Source: an uncultured Anaerolineaceae bacterium (GTDB lineage: Bacteria > Chloroflexota > Anaerolineae > Anaerolineales > Anaerolineaceae). From it: a stretch of DNA of 8,335 bases. Location: contig CALAEB010000518.1 in the NCBI GenBank assembly GCA_937890875.1, positions 1-8,335 of the forward strand, given 5' to 3'. This document shows, one piece after another, positions 6,236-8,335 of the stretch. A program made the position numbers and the translations under genes. The notes under the pieces were generated by a model. That model was given only the letters and a program-made list of their open reading frames with translations, was not told where the DNA came from and ran no database searches. Every line of letters starts with the position of its first letter. The first letter of the stretch is position 1.

Positions 6236-7252
6236 TCAGTGCTTTTTTCCGCCACTGTCGATCGATACAAACGGTCCGACGGCGGAACCTTCCGGAACAA
6301 CGGAATTCCGCACGGAGGACTGCCGGATGACGCTTCGCGTCTTGATCTCGCTGTCCGCGATCCATGTTCCCGGTCCGAGGGTGCAGTTGTCCCCGATCAC
6401 GGTATTGCCTTCGATCCAGGTGTTGGGATAAATAACCACATCCCGTCCGATGCTGACCTTCTCGTCGATAAATACGGTGGCCGGATCAATCATGCTGACC
6501 CCTGCCAGCATCCACTTATGGTTGATCCGTTTTTGGATAATCAGGCTGGCCTCGGACAGATGAACCCGGTTGTTGACGCCCAGCGCTTCTTCGGTATCCT
6601 CCAGAACAACAGCTTTCACCGGCAGGTGATCTTCGTTGGCCAATTCGACCAGATCAGTCAGGTAATACTCCCCTTTGGGAGATATTTTGATCCGCTTTAA
6701 TGCGGTCCACAGCCAATCGGATTTAAAACAATACAGCCCGACGTTGCATTCCTTAATTTTCAGCTGTTCCAGCGTGGCCTGCGCCTCTTCGACGATTGCC
6801 GCTACCGACCCGTCTGCATGCCGGACGATTCTGCCGAATCCGTGCGAATCGTCCTGAATGATGGTCAGCATGGAAAAAACGCCGGAATCATTTTGCAACT
6901 GCGCGTCACAGACTTTTTGGATCGTTTCCGCCTGAAGGCAGGGCATATCGGAATAAGCGACGATCACAAGATCGGCTTTCCCGGCCGCTTTTTCTTCCGC
7001 CGCCTGAACCGCGTTGGCGGTCCCCAACTGGGCCTGCTGAACGGCAGTCTCCACGCGGACAGCGATGGTCTCTTTGACTTGGTCGGCGCCGTGACCGATG
7101 ACAACGACCGGTTTCATCGGGGTCACTTTCGCGATTTCGTCCAGAATATATAAAATCATCGGTTTTCCAAGAACGGGGTGCAGCACTTTCGGCAGCACCG
7201 ATTTCATGCGGGTTCCCTGCCCGGCTGCCAAAATGACCGGAAGTATTGACAT
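6236..7252 (-). CDS. glmU: GlmU-like UDP-N-acetylglucosamine pyrophosphorylase, acetyltransferase half missing
   Basis: The start is the ATG at 7250-7252, with AAGGAG six bases upstream; the open frame beyond it overlaps folP and is not used. It has 338 residues against about 450-460 for bifunctional GlmU. The uridyltransferase half is complete: 'LAAGQGTRM' (8-16), 'PKVLHPVLGKPM' (21-32), 'QLGTANAV' (75-82), metal-binding Asp102 in 'YSDMP', 'GFGRIVR' (138-144), 'IVEE', 'ECNVGLYCF', 'GEYYLTDLV' (194-202) and 'GVNNR' (225-229; the first Asn is the other metal ligand). Left-handed beta-helix repeats start near 262 ('FIDEKVSIGRDVVIYPNTWI'), but the chain ends at 'GPFVSIDSGGKKH'. The acetyltransferase catalytic His and CoA-binding part are absent. 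It should form UDP-GlcNAc from UTP and GlcNAc-1-P; acetylation of GlcN-1-P would need another protein. It lies 22 bases after folKP, probably in one transcript. Confidence 0.88.
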   Translation of the reverse strand: MSILPVILAAGQGTRMKSVLPKVLHPVLGKPMILYILDEIAKVTPMKPVVVIGHGADQVKETIAVRVETAVQQAQLGTANAVQAAEEKAAGKADLVIVAYSDMPCLQAETIQKVCDAQLQNDSGVFSMLTIIQDDSHGFGRIVRHADGSVAAIVEEAQATLEQLKIKECNVGLYCFKSDWLWTALKRIKISPKGEYYLTDLVELANEDHLPVKAVVLEDTEEALGVNNRVHLSEASLIIQKRINHKWMLAGVSMIDPATVFIDEKVSIGRDVVIYPNTWIEGNTVIGDNCTLGPGTWIADSEIKTRSVIRQSSVRNSVVPEGSAVGPFVSIDSGGKKH

Positions 7253-7258
7253 TGTTTG

Positions 7259-7264
7259 CTCCTT
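7259..7264 (-). promoter_or_regulatory. Ribosome binding site deciding the glmU start
   Basis: AAGGAG on the - strand is followed by six bases and then ATG. It fixes the glmU start at 7252 and rules out the 50-residue extension into folP. Confidence 0.8.
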
Positions 7265-7274
7265 TTGTCCGAAG

Positions 7275-8335
7275 TTAAACCTTCGCATCTGGCTGGCGGC
7301 GCTGGATCGCGTCGCAAATCTTGATTGCGTCATAATTGGCCGCCGCGTCATGTACGCGTACGATATCCGCACCATTCTGAATGGCTGTAACTGTTGATGC
7401 AATTGTACCGGAAAGTCTGTCGGATACCGGCTTCAAAAGATAATGTCCAAGAAATGACTTCCGGCTGGCCCCGACAAGGAGCGGAAATCCAAGCGCTTTG
7501 ATCTCTTGCAGCTGCTGCAGAATCTCCAGGTTTTGCTCCGGCGTTGTGCCGAAGCCGATTCCGGGATCGATGATAATATTTTTGTCGCGGACGCCGGCCT
7601 GCTGCGCGTGATCGATCAATCGGGTCAGTTCATTGTTTACCGCATGGATGGTATCCGGTGCGGGATCAACCGGCGCGCTGCGCATGATGATCACTTTTGT
7701 GTCTGCCGCTGCGCAGACAGCCGCCATACGCGGGTCATGAACCAGTCCGCCGACATCATTAATCCAATCCGCGCCGGCGCGCAGCACTTCCTCCGCTGTT
7801 GACGCGTTCCGGGTGTCGACCGAAAGCGTCACGGACGGATATGCTTTTCGGATTGCTTGCAGGATGGGGAGCAGCCGCTGCAGCTCTTCCGCCGGATGAA
7901 TCGTTTGGAATCCGGGACGGGTGCTCTCCGCGCCTAAATCCAGAATGTCGGCTCCGGCATGGATAAAATCTCCGGCTTTTTGCAGCGCGGCCGTAACCGG
8001 GTCATTTTCCGGGCGCAGAATTCCGTCCTGAGAAAAACTGTCCGGAGTCAAGTTAATGATCCCCATCAGATAAGTGCGCAGCCCCCAGCGATAAACAATG
8101 TCGGAAAAGTCAATTTTTCCCGGCATTTCCCGAACGTCCATTGCCGGTGAAGCTTTCATCAGCTCTTTCCAGTGTATGTTATTAAAGGAAGGATGGCCGC
8201 CGTCAGGGATCAGGTCGCTCAGCGGCCTCAGGACGAACAAACGGCTGCTCATCTGCGGATGCGGAATGGTTAATCGTTCGGACGAATAAGCCAGTTCGCC
8301 ATAAAGCAGGATGTCCAGATCGATGCTTCTCGGCC
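7275..8335 (-). CDS. folKP: Fused FolK-FolP: HPPK C-terminal part joined to dihydropteroate synthase (5' end outside window)
   Basis: One uninterrupted frame enters at the right edge and ends at TAA (7275-7277), showing 352 residues. The first ~60 are the end of HPPK (FolK): 'PRSIDLDILLYG' with its two metal-binding Asp, then 'LTIPHPQMSSRLFVLRPL' and 'IPDGGHP'. A linker of about 25-30 residues follows. From about 8075 downwards comes complete DHPS (FolP): 'MGIINLTPDSFS', 'GADILDLGAESTRPG', 'SVDTRNA', 'WINDVGG', 'IIIDPGIGFG', 'LLVGASRKSFLG', 'DIVRVHD'. The ATG at 8252 lies inside the HPPK motif and is not the start. The protein would pyrophosphorylate hydroxymethyl-dihydropterin and then join it to p-aminobenzoate in the cytoplasm. 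HPPK-DHPS fusions are known in plants, fungi and a few bacteria such as Francisella. The segment usually reading 'LMHMRG.P' is 'IIMRSAP', without the His. Confidence 0.92.
   Translation of the reverse strand, partial: PRSIDLDILLYGELAYSSERLTIPHPQMSSRLFVLRPLSDLIPDGGHPSFNNIHWKELMKASPAMDVREMPGKIDFSDIVYRWGLRTYLMGIINLTPDSFSQDGILRPENDPVTAALQKAGDFIHAGADILDLGAESTRPGFQTIHPAEELQRLLPILQAIRKAYPSVTLSVDTRNASTAEEVLRAGADWINDVGGLVHDPRMAAVCAAADTKVIIMRSAPVDPAPDTIHAVNNELTRLIDHAQQAGVRDKNIIIDPGIGFGTTPEQNLEILQQLQEIKALGFPLLVGASRKSFLGHYLLKPVSDRLSGTIASTVTAIQNGADIVRVHDAAANYDAIKICDAIQRRQPDAKV

Noticed and set aside
6225..6240. GGGT...ACCC hairpin followed by T5 on the + strand near the GlmU stop
   Set aside because: The stem is only four pairs and the T-run is on the wrong strand to end the glmU transcript; no + strand gene ends there.
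7253..7402. N-terminal extension of the GlmU-like protein by 50 residues
   Set aside because: It overlaps the end of folP, lacks a ribosome site and precedes the conserved MSILPVILAAG start, which has AAGGAG at the right distance.

Overview
The window is chromosomal DNA from a bacterium, with about half or slightly more G+C in most of it. I infer a Chloroflexota (Anaerolineae-like) source. The basis is the CapA-type protein, whose N-terminal half resembles a substrate-binding protein and whose metallophosphatase half carries a 'TGTTAMVR' motif, and the overall style of the genes. That assignment rests on remembered family resemblance only. No rRNA, tRNA, CRISPR array, integrase or transposase is visible.

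Left part (1-2975, + strand): a compact three-gene operon. A CapA/PGA_cap-family protein enters from outside the window. It overlaps by 4 bases (ATGA) a small membrane-anchored protein with an NTF2/DUF4878-like look. Six bases later comes thioredoxin reductase (trxB).

Middle part (about 2976-5089): an accessory-looking stretch with visibly lower G+C. It starts with a perfect 22-bp inverted repeat around a single central base (3053-3097). Next is a stand-alone GyrI/AraC-type effector-binding protein on the - strand. A gene-poor 347-bp gap follows, holding two dyads, a candidate promoter and a short start-less reading frame that may be a gene remnant. An alpha/beta hydrolase on the + strand comes last. 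Both genes here appear to start with TTG behind a strong AGGAG. A terminator hairpin that can work in both directions (about 4969-5006) separates this stretch from the right part.

Right part (5090-8335, - strand; read right to left): a folate and sugar-nucleotide gene set. It begins with a fused FolK-FolP protein, whose HPPK N-terminus lies beyond the window edge. After 22 bases comes a GlmU-like protein of only 338 residues. It keeps the whole uridyltransferase half but ends where the acetyltransferase active site should begin. A ROK-family sugar kinase follows after about 174 bases. GlmU (UDP-GlcNAc synthesis) and the ROK kinase (hexose or amino-sugar phosphorylation) could both supply sugar phosphates for the envelope. 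FolKP makes dihydropteroate for folate.

Most notable: the FolK-FolP fusion, the GlmU without an acetyltransferase half, the large perfect palindrome, and the low-GC pair of genes set between two core operons.
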